Below, one piece after another: positions 1-7,407 of a stretch of 38,184 bases of DNA. This DNA is from JAQAZP01 sp965531145. Its GTDB lineage: Bacteria; Acidobacteriota; JAQAZP01. The stretch lies in contig CBESOE010000028.1 in assembly GCA_965531145.1 (NCBI GenBank), positions 1 through 38,184 on the forward strand. The letters run 5' to 3'. A program made the position numbers and the translations under genes. The notes beneath the pieces were generated by a model. It made no database searches and was not told the DNA's origin. It saw nothing but the letters and a program-made list of their open reading frames with translations. Position 1 is the first letter of the stretch. Each line of letters begins with the position of its first letter.

Positions 1-3
1 TAT

Positions 4-108
4 TGTCACTGCGAGGAGCCCGCGAAGCGGGCGACGCGGCAGTCTCCTCTTCACACCTCTGTTTTGAGATCGCCACGTCGCCGTCTTCGACGGCTCCTCG
101 CGATGACA
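4..108. repeat. MITE-like palindromic repeat, copy 1
   Basis: The ends are near-perfect inverted repeats: TGTCACTGCGAGGAG at 4-18 and CTCCTCGCGATGACA at 94-108 (13 of 15 positions pair). The interior is also partly self-complementary (GGCAGTCTCC near 38-47 against GAGATCGCC near 66-74). A related element with the same ends lies at 36110-36215. No open frame is present, so this is a non-coding dispersed palindrome rather than an insertion sequence. It lies just upstream of the lolA promoter. Confidence 0.75.
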
Positions 109-144
109 GAGGAGGCAACTACGCCGGCTCCTCGCGATGACAGA
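91..144. repeat. Direct repeat: truncated second end of the palindromic element
   Basis: The 20-mer CGGCTCCTCGCGATGACAGA occurs at 91-110 and again at 125-144. The second occurrence is only the right end of the element, so it looks like a deleted tandem copy or a local duplication of the terminus. Confidence 0.8.
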
Positions 145-160
145 CTACAATCTGGCTGCA

Positions 161-189
161 TTGGCTGCCGGAACTGTCTGTGCTACACT
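161..189 (+). promoter_or_regulatory. Predicted sigma70 promoter of lolA
   Basis: TTGGCT (161-166), a 17 bp spacer, then TACACT (184-189). The expected transcription start is near 196, giving a leader of about 35 nt before the lolA GTG at 231. It begins directly after the repeat remnants. Confidence 0.55.
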
Positions 190-230
190 CACCCGGTTTT
201 CTGATTCTACACAATTTTGGAGTTTGATAC

Positions 231-950
231 GTGCTGAAGATCATTTCCTCCGTCCTGCTGCTGTCGGTTCTGCTGGCCTTCATCCCGGCAGCGGCCCTGG
301 CGGATGAACCGGCCAAAGACGCGGTGATCTCCCTGGTGCGCGACCTGCAGAAGCACCTGGCGGGACTGACCGATTTCCGGGCATCCTTCACCCAGCGGCT
401 GTTCGCCCCCCACTCCGCCACTCCGCGGGAAGAGAGCGGTGTGCTCTACGTCAAAATGCCGGGCAGGATGCGCTGGAACTATCTTGACCCGGAACGCAAG
501 GAATTCATATGTGACGGGGAAAAGATCTGGTTTTACGAGCCGGAGGAGAAGGCGGTGACCATCTACGGCGCCGAGATCATCGGCGACAGCGGCACCCCGC
601 TGCAGATGCTCTTCGGCCAGGGGGACCTGCTGGCCGACTTTCTGGTGACCGCCGACGACTCCCCGGTGGAAGCACTCTCCCCTGGAGGGGTGATGGCCCT
701 TGTCCGCCCCCGGGTGGAGGACGCCGCCTTTGTCCAGGCTCACCTGGAGATCACCACCAACCCGGTGCCGCGGCTGGTGCGGCTCATCGTGGTGGACCCG
801 CTGCAGAACAGCACCGAGTATCTCTTCTCCGACTACCGGGAGAACAGTGGGCTGGCGGATGAGTATTTCACCTTCGTGCCGCCACCGGGAACGGAAGTCT
901 GGGAGGAACAGGGAGCAGCGGAGAGCGGTTCGACCCCAATTAGCAATTGA
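231..950 (+). CDS. lolA: Outer-membrane lipoprotein carrier protein LolA
   Basis: LolA is the periplasmic chaperone that takes lipoproteins from the LolCDE transporter and delivers them to the outer membrane. The 239-residue product starts with a Sec signal peptide with likely cleavage after ALA at residue 24. The family pattern follows: a DFRASFTQ-type helix near residues 47-54, the G.LYV..PGRMRW strand motif, a ..I.DG..IW.YEP segment, and a conserved LLFGQGDLL-like region. The GTG start at 231 is supported by TTGGAG eight bases upstream. Usual family length is about 200-240 residues. It is followed after 69 bases by the prenyl synthase on the same strand, so the two are probably co-transcribed. 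Confidence 0.9.
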   Translation: MLKIISSVLLLSVLLAFIPAAALADEPAKDAVISLVRDLQKHLAGLTDFRASFTQRLFAPHSATPREESGVLYVKMPGRMRWNYLDPERKEFICDGEKIWFYEPEEKAVTIYGAEIIGDSGTPLQMLFGQGDLLADFLVTADDSPVEALSPGGVMALVRPRVEDAAFVQAHLEITTNPVPRLVRLIVVDPLQNSTEYLFSDYRENSGLADEYFTFVPPPGTEVWEEQGAAESGSTPISN

Positions 951-1019
951 ATTTCCGCGGCCCCGGTGATATTATTTCGCCTCACCGCCTCTGCGGTTCA
1001 CTTCACGCGTGGTCACGGT

Positions 1020-2015
1020 ATGCTGCTGAAAGGAAAGATCTTGGAGCTTAGCGAAATCTACGCATTGATCGCGCCCAAGCTCGTCGAGGTGGAGCAGCGC
1101 CTGCTGGACAACCTCGATTCAGACGTGCCGCTGGTCCCGGAGATCGCCCATTACATCCAGGAGAGCGGCGGCAAGCGGATCCGGCCGGCGGTTTTCCTGC
1201 TCTTCAGCGGTCTCTGCGGCTACCAGGGCGACCGCGACATTCTCTACTCCACCGTTTTTGAATGCATCCACACCGCCACCCTGATCCACGACGACATCAT
1301 CGACAGTGCCGAGCTGCGCCGGGGCCGCAACAGCGTCAACACCATCTGGGGCAACAGCCTCAGCGTGCTCTTCGGCGACTACCTCTATCTCAAGGCTCTC
1401 AACTGGTCCCTGGAGGACGAGAGCCTGCGGATCATCAACATCCTCTCCTCCCTGACCACCGCCATGGTGGAGGGCGAACTGCTGCAGAGCACGTTCAACG
1501 GCCGGCTGGATATCTCGGAGAAGGAATACCTCGACATCGTCACCAGAAAGACGGCCAATCTCTTTGCCGCCTGCGGCGACGTGGCCTCGATCATCAGCGA
1601 CTGCTCGGAAGAACAGGTGGAAGCGCTGCACCACTACGGCCTCAACCTCGGTATGGCCTTCCAGATCACCGATGACTTGCTGGACCTGGAATCGGAAGCG
1701 GAGATAATCGGCAAGCCGGTGAACCACGACGTGCTGGACGGCAAGCTGACCCTGCCGCTGATCCGGCTGCTCAAGATCTGTTCACCGGAGGTGCGAGGGC
1801 AGGTCAGCCGGGTGGTGGAGACAAAACGCTTCGAGGTGATGTCCCGTGAGGAACTTCGCGGCCATCTGGAGGAGCACGGCGTCCTCGATTCCACCAGGGA
1901 GACGGTGGCTGACTTCTGCCGGCAGGCCACCGAACGGCTGGATGTCTTTGACGACTCGCCCCAGCGGCAGGCTCTGCACACCCTTCCCGCCATCATCGCC
2001 AATCGCAGCACATAA
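1020..2015 (+). CDS. ispB: Long-chain (octaprenyl-type) polyprenyl diphosphate synthase
   Basis: Condenses isopentenyl diphosphate with an allylic diphosphate to make the side chain of a respiratory quinone. The 331-residue product has the trans-prenyltransferase signatures: GGKRIRP at 50-56 (substrate binding), the first Asp-rich motif DDIID at 91-95 followed by ELRRG, and the second motif DDLLD at 218-222. Chain length cannot be fixed from sequence alone; octaprenyl is the usual call in this family and a solanesyl or heptaprenyl product is equally possible. An in-frame GTG at 966 would add 18 residues with no family similarity, so the ATG at 1020 is preferred although its ribosome site is weak. 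Converges with the mutase gene. Confidence 0.88.
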   Translation: MLLKGKILELSEIYALIAPKLVEVEQRLLDNLDSDVPLVPEIAHYIQESGGKRIRPAVFLLFSGLCGYQGDRDILYSTVFECIHTATLIHDDIIDSAELRRGRNSVNTIWGNSLSVLFGDYLYLKALNWSLEDESLRIINILSSLTTAMVEGELLQSTFNGRLDISEKEYLDIVTRKTANLFAACGDVASIISDCSEEQVEALHHYGLNLGMAFQITDDLLDLESEAEIIGKPVNHDVLDGKLTLPLIRLLKICSPEVRGQVSRVVETKRFEVMSREELRGHLEEHGVLDSTRETVADFCRQATERLDVFDDSPQRQALHTLPAIIANRST

Positions 2016-2049
2016 AAAACGCCCAGGATCACCTTAGCAACCCGGGGCG
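2014..2049 (-). terminator. Possible rho-independent terminator of the mutase gene
   Basis: Read on the minus strand, CGCCC (2049-2045) can pair with GGGCG (2024-2020), and six T residues (2019-2014) follow at once. The stem is only 5 bp with a 20 nt loop that may hold a small inner hairpin, so the call is moderate. The T-run overlaps the end of the convergent prenyl synthase gene. Confidence 0.45.
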
Positions 2050-2072
2050 CTGTCTCGCTCTATCCGTCCGGC

Positions 2073-3701
2073 TCAGGACTGTTCCGGCACCCGCATCCCG
2101 TCACCGTGAACCAGGGCGCGGTAGGTCTTTTCGATGCGGTCCCAGTTCTCTTCCCGGTCCAGGGCCCAGTGACGGCCGATCACGGTGGATACCTTGCCCA
2201 GGCCGATATCGAGGGCTTTGTTCTCCATGTCGTTGACATAGCGTGCGCCGGCCTCGGGCCGCTCACCCCGCCGGCCCAGCAGGCCGTGGATGTATACCTC
2301 CTTGACGCCGCGCTCTTTGGCCATGTCCATCAGGGCGTAGAGGTGGTCCAGCGAACCGTGGGAGCTGAAGAAGGAGACGATGCCCAGCAGATGCAGGGCC
2401 GTGCCGTCCTTTTTCGCCCCATCCATCATGGCGCAGAAGGCCTCGTTGCTGCCGAAGTCGCCGCTCTCCATATCGGCCTCGATACGCAGGCGGTCGGAGT
2501 AGACCACCCGGCCAGCGCCGATGTGCAGGTGGCCCGACTCGGAGTTGCCCACCGTGCCCTTGGGCAGGCCAACGGCCCGGCCGTGGGCGGCCACCTGGAC
2601 CCAGGGGTAGGCCTTCATCAGGACGTCCAACACCGGGGTGCCGGCGTCCTTGATCAGGTTCCAGCCCGCCTCGGCGTCCGAGTCGCCGATACCAAAGCCG
2701 TCAACGATCATCACCAGCACCCGGCGATCCCGGTCTCCCAGCAGCGTGTCGGCAAATCCGGCGGGCAGCATGGTTTTACCGGTCATCACCTCGGGGATCT
2801 CCAGGCCCAGCAGTTCAAGGGCCGTGGGGGCGACACTGATCAGGCTGCCGCCCTCGGGCATCTCCAGGCCGGTGGCGTCACAGCCCTCCGGGGGCACGAG
2901 AATGAAGGGCACCGGGCTGTTGGTGTGGCCGGTGTCGATGGACCCCTCGGGGTATTTGCGCTTCTCCACCGTGCCGTGGTCGGCGATGACGATGGTGGCC
3001 ACGCCGTTCCTGCGCGCCGCCTCGATCACCCGTCCGGCACAGCGATCGACGGTCTGCACCGCTTTTTTCACCGCCTCGTCGTTCTCGATGTGGCCCACCA
3101 CGTCGACGTTGGCGAAGTTGCCCACCAGCAGTTTCATCTCGGGGTCGCCGAGGTGCTTGACCAGGCGGTCGGCCACTTCCTCGGCCTCCATCTGGGGCCG
3201 TTTGTCGAAGAAGTCGATGTCCTTGGGGGTGGGCACGAAGTCGCGGGTCTCGTTGTCGTAGAATTCCTGCCGTTTGCCGTTGAAGAAGAAACCGAGGTGG
3301 ACCGCCTTCTCGGTCTCAACCACCTTGGCCTGCTTCAGACCGGCGCGGCTCACCACGTCGCAGAGGGTGTTGGAGAGCTTCTCCAGCGTGGGATAGGCCA
3401 CTGCCACGTCGAGCTTGGGATCGTACTCGATCATGGTGGCCCAGCTGGTCTTCATCCCCTTCGGAATCTCGAATTCGTGGAAATCCGGGTTGACAAAGGC
3501 CTCGGTCAGCTCCACCTCCCGCTCGCCGCGGATATCGTAGAAAATCACGTAGTCGCCGTCTTCGATCCGGCCCACCGGGGTGCCGTCCCCGTTGTCGAGC
3601 ACCATGGGCTCCATGGCTTCATCGTCCTCGCCAAGGCGATACTTTTCGAGAACGGCCTGGCTCATCGGTGTCGTCAGATCCGGATTTTTCGTGTCGTCCA
3701 T
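2073..3701 (-). CDS. Circularly permuted cofactor-independent phosphoglycerate mutase
   Basis: Predicted to interconvert 2- and 3-phosphoglycerate with two Mn ions and a phosphoserine. All recognisable active-site residues of iPGM (GpmI) are present but in swapped order. Residues about 20-315 match the usual C-terminal half: R58/R61, K132 in ETEK, D200 and H204, D241-H242, H259. Residues about 327-535 match the usual N-terminal half: metal-binding D334 in VDGFG, the nucleophile S387 in GNSESGH, H448, R478, R510 and R516. About 14 residues link the old C-terminus to the old N-terminus. The usual GRDT loop is altered (GRRGE), so one substrate-contact Asp is lost. Length is 542 residues, close to the normal 510-550. 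The ATG at 3701 is preceded by GGCAGGGACAAGG; the frame stays open upstream to 3977 but that part lacks similarity and crosses the promoter. Confidence 0.88.
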   Translation of the reverse strand: MDDTKNPDLTTPMSQAVLEKYRLGEDDEAMEPMVLDNGDGTPVGRIEDGDYVIFYDIRGEREVELTEAFVNPDFHEFEIPKGMKTSWATMIEYDPKLDVAVAYPTLEKLSNTLCDVVSRAGLKQAKVVETEKAVHLGFFFNGKRQEFYDNETRDFVPTPKDIDFFDKRPQMEAEEVADRLVKHLGDPEMKLLVGNFANVDVVGHIENDEAVKKAVQTVDRCAGRVIEAARRNGVATIVIADHGTVEKRKYPEGSIDTGHTNSPVPFILVPPEGCDATGLEMPEGGSLISVAPTALELLGLEIPEVMTGKTMLPAGFADTLLGDRDRRVLVMIVDGFGIGDSDAEAGWNLIKDAGTPVLDVLMKAYPWVQVAAHGRAVGLPKGTVGNSESGHLHIGAGRVVYSDRLRIEADMESGDFGSNEAFCAMMDGAKKDGTALHLLGIVSFFSSHGSLDHLYALMDMAKERGVKEVYIHGLLGRRGERPEAGARYVNDMENKALDIGLGKVSTVIGRHWALDREENWDRIEKTYRALVHGDGMRVPEQS

Positions 3702-3732
3702 CCTTGTCCCTGCCCCCTGTTGAGTATTTTTT

Positions 3733-3766
3733 CCCGGTCGGACCTGTTGATCCGCAATGGACCGGG
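3733..3766 (-). other. Leader hairpin 2 of the mutase transcript
   Basis: Perfect 7 bp inverted repeat CCCGGTC (3733-3739) and GACCGGG (3760-3766) in the leader, about 30 nt before the mutase start codon. In the mRNA it is followed by an A-run, not a U-run, so it is not a standard terminator. Confidence 0.45.
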
Positions 3767-3873
3767 TCCTGTCTGCTAATAAAAGACCTATCGGCACACC
3801 GCAGCGATTGGATGACCGCTGCAAAGGGGCTCCTGCATCCTGGTACAGGGTGCTCGCGCGTGCCGGAAGGCTG

Positions 3874-3928
3874 CTCTGCCGCCCCCGGAGGAGCGGCCTG
3901 TTGCCGGAAATACAGGCCTCCGGCAGAG
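3874..3928 (-). other. Leader hairpin 1 of the mutase transcript
   Basis: Nested inverted repeats: outer arms CTCTGCCG (3874-3881) and CGGCAGAG (3921-3928), inner arms GGCCTGT (3895-3901) and ACAGGCC (3912-3918) around a 10 nt loop. The outer arm begins at about the predicted transcription start, so the hairpin would cap the 5' end of a leader of about 228 nt. It could stabilise the mRNA or be a regulatory RNA element. I do not recognise a known riboswitch. Confidence 0.5.
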
Positions 3929-3935
3929 GGTGTGG

Positions 3936-3964
3936 ATTATAGAAATTGCCGGCTTTGTGGTCAA
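3936..3964 (-). promoter_or_regulatory. Predicted sigma70 promoter of the mutase gene
   Basis: On the minus strand TTGACC (3964-3959), a 17 bp spacer, then a perfect TATAAT (3941-3936). The transcription start is expected near 3929. Lies back to back with the kdsB promoter; the two -35 boxes are 12 bp apart. The 3702-4136 gap otherwise holds the mutase leader with two hairpins and the kdsB leader. Confidence 0.7.
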
Positions 3965-3976
3965 GCCGGCCGTTCA

Positions 3977-4005
3977 TTGACTTCCCCCACGGCCTGGAAT
4001 ATGAT
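3977..4005 (+). promoter_or_regulatory. Predicted sigma70 promoter of the kdsB operon
   Basis: TTGACT (3977-3982), a 17 bp spacer, then TATGAT (4000-4005). Expected transcription start is near 4012, giving a leader of about 125 nt before kdsB. Confidence 0.65.
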
Positions 4006-4136
4006 TGACAGACCTCCCTAGGTCACCCAGAAATCAGAGCATTTCCCGGTTCGTTCGCCTCGTGAACCACCGTTGCGCTGTTGTGCAGGCGGTTCCCGTG
4101 GACCGGGACTGTCGTTGACCACCGAACAGGCCGCCC

Positions 4137-4925
4137 ATGCCGCACCAAGGCCCGGAACAGCCTCCCGTCGCTCCCCCGCCGATCACGGCCGTGGGGATCA
4201 TTCCCGCCAGATGGGGGGCAACCCGGTTCCCGGGGAAGCTGCTCGCCGATCTCCAGGGCATGCCGGTGATCGGGCACGTCCTGCAGCAGGCCGGGGCCTG
4301 TGCCGGCCTCCAGCAACTGGTGGTGGCCACCGACGACCAGCGTATCTTTGACGTGGCCGCCGGTCTGGGTGGCCGGGCTGTGATGACCTCCGCCGACTGC
4401 GCTTCGGGCACCGACCGGGCCGCCGAAGTGGCCGCCGGCCTGCAGTGCGAGGTGGTGGTCAACATCCAGGGCGACGAACCGCTGATCCGGCCGGAGACCA
4501 TCGGCAGCCTGGTGGCGGCCTTTGCCGACCCGGCGGTGGAAATCGCCACCATGAAGACCCACCTCCGCTCCCTGGAGGAACTGGCCAGCCCCCACGTGGT
4601 CAAGGTGGTCTGCCACACCGCCGGCGACGCGCTCTATTTCTCCCGCTACCCCATCCCCTTCAGCCGCAACAGCAACGTGGACATGGGCCACGGGTCCGGG
4701 CTGGGATTCAAGCACGTGGGTCTCTACGCCTACCGCCGCCGCACCCTGCTGGAGCTGGCACAACTGCCCCCCTCGCCCCTGGAACGGGCCGAGGGCCTGG
4801 AGCAGCTGCGGTTTCTGGAGGCCGGATACAAGATCAGGGTGCTCTACACCGCCGAGGAGTCGGTGGGAGTGGACACTCCGGAAGATCTGGAACAGATCCG
4901 AGCACTTCTGAGCAAGGAGTTGTAA
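4137..4925 (+). CDS. kdsB: 3-deoxy-manno-octulosonate cytidylyltransferase (CMP-Kdo synthetase)
   Basis: Activates Kdo with CTP to CMP-Kdo, the donor for the LPS inner core. Family marks are the nucleotide-binding IIPARWGATRFPGKLL near residues 21-36, the VATDD and VNIQGDEPLI motifs, the YFSRYPIPF segment, and the C-terminal GVDTPEDLEQ. Length is 262 residues against the usual 245-255. The start at 4137 adds about 16 residues rich in Pro and Gln before the conserved core; a GTG within the core-proximal part would give the standard N-terminus, so the exact start is uncertain. First gene of the kdsB-pyrG-kdsA-kdsD-kdsC-lapA operon. Its TAA overlaps the ATG of pyrG by one base. Confidence 0.92.
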   Translation: MPHQGPEQPPVAPPPITAVGIIPARWGATRFPGKLLADLQGMPVIGHVLQQAGACAGLQQLVVATDDQRIFDVAAGLGGRAVMTSADCASGTDRAAEVAAGLQCEVVVNIQGDEPLIRPETIGSLVAAFADPAVEIATMKTHLRSLEELASPHVVKVVCHTAGDALYFSRYPIPFSRNSNVDMGHGSGLGFKHVGLYAYRRRTLLELAQLPPSPLERAEGLEQLRFLEAGYKIRVLYTAEESVGVDTPEDLEQIRALLSKEL

Positions 4926-6538
4926 TGTCCGTTAAATATATCTTCACCACCGGTGGGGTTATCTCGTCCCTGGGCAAGGGCCTGGCCTCCTCGTCCATCG
5001 GCTGCCTGCTGGAGCGGCGCGGCCTGCGGGTGACCCTGGCCAAACTCGACCCCTACCTCAACGTCGATCCCGGCACCATGAGCCCCTTCCAGCACGGTGA
5101 AGTCTTTGTCACCGACGACGGCGCCGAGACCGACCTCGATCTGGGCCACTACGAGCGGTTCACCACGGCCATCATGTCCCAGGACCACAACTGGACCACG
5201 GGCAAGATCTACGCCTCGGTGATCGACAAGGAGCGCCGCGGGGAGTACCTGGGCCGGACGGTGCAGATCATCCCCCACGTCACCGACGAGATAAAGGATG
5301 CGCTGCACAACCTGGCCGGCGATAACGACGTGGTGATCGTGGAGATCGGCGGCACGGTGGGCGACATCGAGAGCCTGCCCTTTCTCGAGGCGGTGCGCCA
5401 GTTCAAGCGCCAGGCCGGCCTGGGCAACGCCATCGTGGTCCACCTGACCCTGGTGCCCTACATCGCCACCTCCGGCGAGGTGAAAACCAAACCGACCCAG
5501 CACAGCGTCAAGGCGCTGCGCGAAATCGGCCTCTTCCCCGACATCCTGCTCTGTCGCTGCGACCGGGCCCTGGACGACGAGATCAAGGCCAAGATCGCCC
5601 TCTTCTGCGACGTGGAGGAGGGTTGTGTGATATCCGCCAAGGACGTGGCCGATACCTACGAGGTGCCCCTCTCCCTGCACGATGAGGGTCTGGACGAAAT
5701 GGTGCTGCGCAAGCTCAACCTGCCGGCCCTGCGCAAGAACCTCGACGACTGGCGTGACCTGATCCACCGCATCAGGAACCCCAAGGGCGAGGTGAAGATC
5801 GCCATCATCGGCAAGTATGTCTCGTACGAAGATTCCTACAAGAGCCTGGGGGAGGCGCTGAAGCACGGTGGCCTGGCCAACGACGTGAAGGTCAACCTGG
5901 AGTGGGTGGAAGCCGAGGGATCCGGCGGCCGGGCCTGGAAGGCCCACCTGGACGAGGCCGATGGTATACTGATTCCCGGTGGCTTTGGCATCCGCGGCGT
6001 GCCGGGGATGGTGGAGGCGGTGCGCTACGCCCGGGAGAAGAAAATCCCCTATTTCGGCATCTGCCTCGGCATGCAGTGCGCGGTGATCGAGTTCGCCCGC
6101 AACGTCTGCGGCCTGGAGGGCGCGGACAGCTCGGAGTTCAATGAGGAGACGCCGCACCGCATCTTCTTCAAGCTGCGGGAGCTGGAGGGGGTGGACGAAA
6201 TGGGCGGCACCATGCGGCTGGGGGCCTACCCCTGCCGGCTGAGCAAGGATTCCACCGCCCGTCTGGAATACGGCGAGGAGGACATCTCCGAACGGCACCG
6301 CCACCGCTACGAGTTCAACCCGAAGTTCCTGGACCAGCTGGCGGAGAAGGGGATGAACGTCACGGGGATCTCACCGGAGAAGAATTACGTGGAGATCGTG
6401 GAGGTCAAGGACCACCCCTGGTTCGTGGCCTGCCAGTTCCACCCGGAGTTCAAGTCGCGGCCACTCCAGCCGCACCCGCTGTTCGCCGGGTTCATCAAGG
6501 CGTCCTGTGAGAATCGCCTGAAGAAACAGGGGAAGTGA
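4925..6538 (+). CDS. pyrG: CTP synthase
   Basis: Converts UTP to CTP with ATP and glutamine. The 537-residue protein (usual 530-550) begins with the invariant YIFTTGGVISSLGKG segment of the synthase domain, which carries the P-loop. The C-terminal class I glutamine amidotransferase domain has the nucleophile Cys in FGICLGMQCA and the His/Glu pair in FHPEFKS. The start at 4925 overlaps the kdsB stop (TAATG). Its position among Kdo genes makes sense because KdsB consumes CTP. The frame is open far upstream, but that part overlaps kdsB and is not real. Confidence 0.96.
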   Translation: MSVKYIFTTGGVISSLGKGLASSSIGCLLERRGLRVTLAKLDPYLNVDPGTMSPFQHGEVFVTDDGAETDLDLGHYERFTTAIMSQDHNWTTGKIYASVIDKERRGEYLGRTVQIIPHVTDEIKDALHNLAGDNDVVIVEIGGTVGDIESLPFLEAVRQFKRQAGLGNAIVVHLTLVPYIATSGEVKTKPTQHSVKALREIGLFPDILLCRCDRALDDEIKAKIALFCDVEEGCVISAKDVADTYEVPLSLHDEGLDEMVLRKLNLPALRKNLDDWRDLIHRIRNPKGEVKIAIIGKYVSYEDSYKSLGEALKHGGLANDVKVNLEWVEAEGSGGRAWKAHLDEADGILIPGGFGIRGVPGMVEAVRYAREKKIPYFGICLGMQCAVIEFARNVCGLEGADSSEFNEETPHRIFFKLRELEGVDEMGGTMRLGAYPCRLSKDSTARLEYGEEDISERHRHRYEFNPKFLDQLAEKGMNVTGISPEKNYVEIVEVKDHPWFVACQFHPEFKSRPLQPHPLFAGFIKASCENRLKKQGK

Positions 6539-7407
6539 TGGAGTCCACAAAGATCAGCAGCTGGTCAACGGCCGGTATCCGCTTCGGCCAGGGGGCGCCG
6601 TTCTTCCTCATTGCCGGCCCCTGCGTCATCGAGTCCGAGACCCACTGCCTCGACACCGCCGGCCAGCTGGCCGAGATCTGCAGCGCCACCGGTGTCCCGC
6701 TGATCTTCAAGTCCTCCTATGACAAGGCCAACCGCACGTCGGTGCAGTCCTACCGCGGACCGGGGATGGAGGAGGGCCTGCGCATCCTCTCCCTGGTCAA
6801 GCAGCGGCTGGGCCTGCCGCTGCTCTCCGACGTCCACGGGGCGGACCAGGTGGCCGCGGCGGCCGAGGTGCTGGACGTGATCCAGATCCCGGCCTTTCTT
6901 TGCCGCCAGACCGACCTGCTCACCACCGCCGGCGCTGCCGGACGGACCATCAACCTGAAAAAAGGCCAGTTTCTGGCCCCCTGGGACCTGCAGTCGGCGG
7001 TGGGCAAACTGGAATCGGCCGGCTGCCGGCAGATCGTGCTCACCGAGCGGGGCAGCTCGTTCGGCTACAACAACCTGGTGGTGGACATGCGCGCCCTGCC
7101 CCTGTTGCGGCAGAGCGGCTACCCGGTGGTGCTGGACGTGACCCACGGTCTGCAGTTGCCCGGCGGCATGGGCGGCTCGTCCGGCGGCCAGTCCGAATTC
7201 ATCCCCAACCTGGCCCGGGCCGGCGCCGGCTGTGGTGTGGACGGGATGTTCCTCGAGGTACACCCCACGCCCGAGGCCGCGCTCTGCGACGGCCCCAACT
7301 CCTTGCGCCTGGACAAACTGGCCGGCCTGCTGGCCCAGGTCAAGGCCATCGACGCCGTGGTGCGGCAGCACGCCGCCACCGCCGGAGGGCCCGCGGATGA
7401 GTCTTGA
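6538..7407 (+). CDS. kdsA: 3-deoxy-8-phosphooctulonate synthase (Kdo-8-P synthase), metal-dependent class
   Basis: Condenses phosphoenolpyruvate with arabinose 5-phosphate to Kdo-8-phosphate. The 289-residue protein has the DAHP-synthase-I fold signatures. It carries Cys in LIAGPCVIES where Escherichia coli KdsA has Asn, plus His in DVTHG, Glu in FLEVHP and Asp in CDGPN. These are the four metal ligands of the metal-dependent (Aquifex-type) class, so it should need a divalent metal. The start overlaps the pyrG stop (TGATG), and AGGGGAAG precedes it. The 3' end overlaps kdsD by 11 bases. Confidence 0.95.
   Translation: MESTKISSWSTAGIRFGQGAPFFLIAGPCVIESETHCLDTAGQLAEICSATGVPLIFKSSYDKANRTSVQSYRGPGMEEGLRILSLVKQRLGLPLLSDVHGADQVAAAAEVLDVIQIPAFLCRQTDLLTTAGAAGRTINLKKGQFLAPWDLQSAVGKLESAGCRQIVLTERGSSFGYNNLVVDMRALPLLRQSGYPVVLDVTHGLQLPGGMGGSSGGQSEFIPNLARAGAGCGVDGMFLEVHPTPEAALCDGPNSLRLDKLAGLLAQVKAIDAVVRQHAATAGGPADES

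Noticed and set aside
2106..3779. Long open frame (557 codons) on the plus strand opposite the mutase gene
   Set aside because: Antisense shadow in GC-rich coding DNA; the product has no recognisable domain, and the minus-strand frame has a full catalytic set.
3702..3977. In-frame extension of the mutase by 92 codons
   Set aside because: No family similarity, and it would include the predicted promoter and both leader hairpins.
4844..6304. Open frame of 486 codons opposite pyrG
   Set aside because: Antisense shadow; pyrG is unambiguous and the antisense product is His/Val/Gly-biased without motifs.
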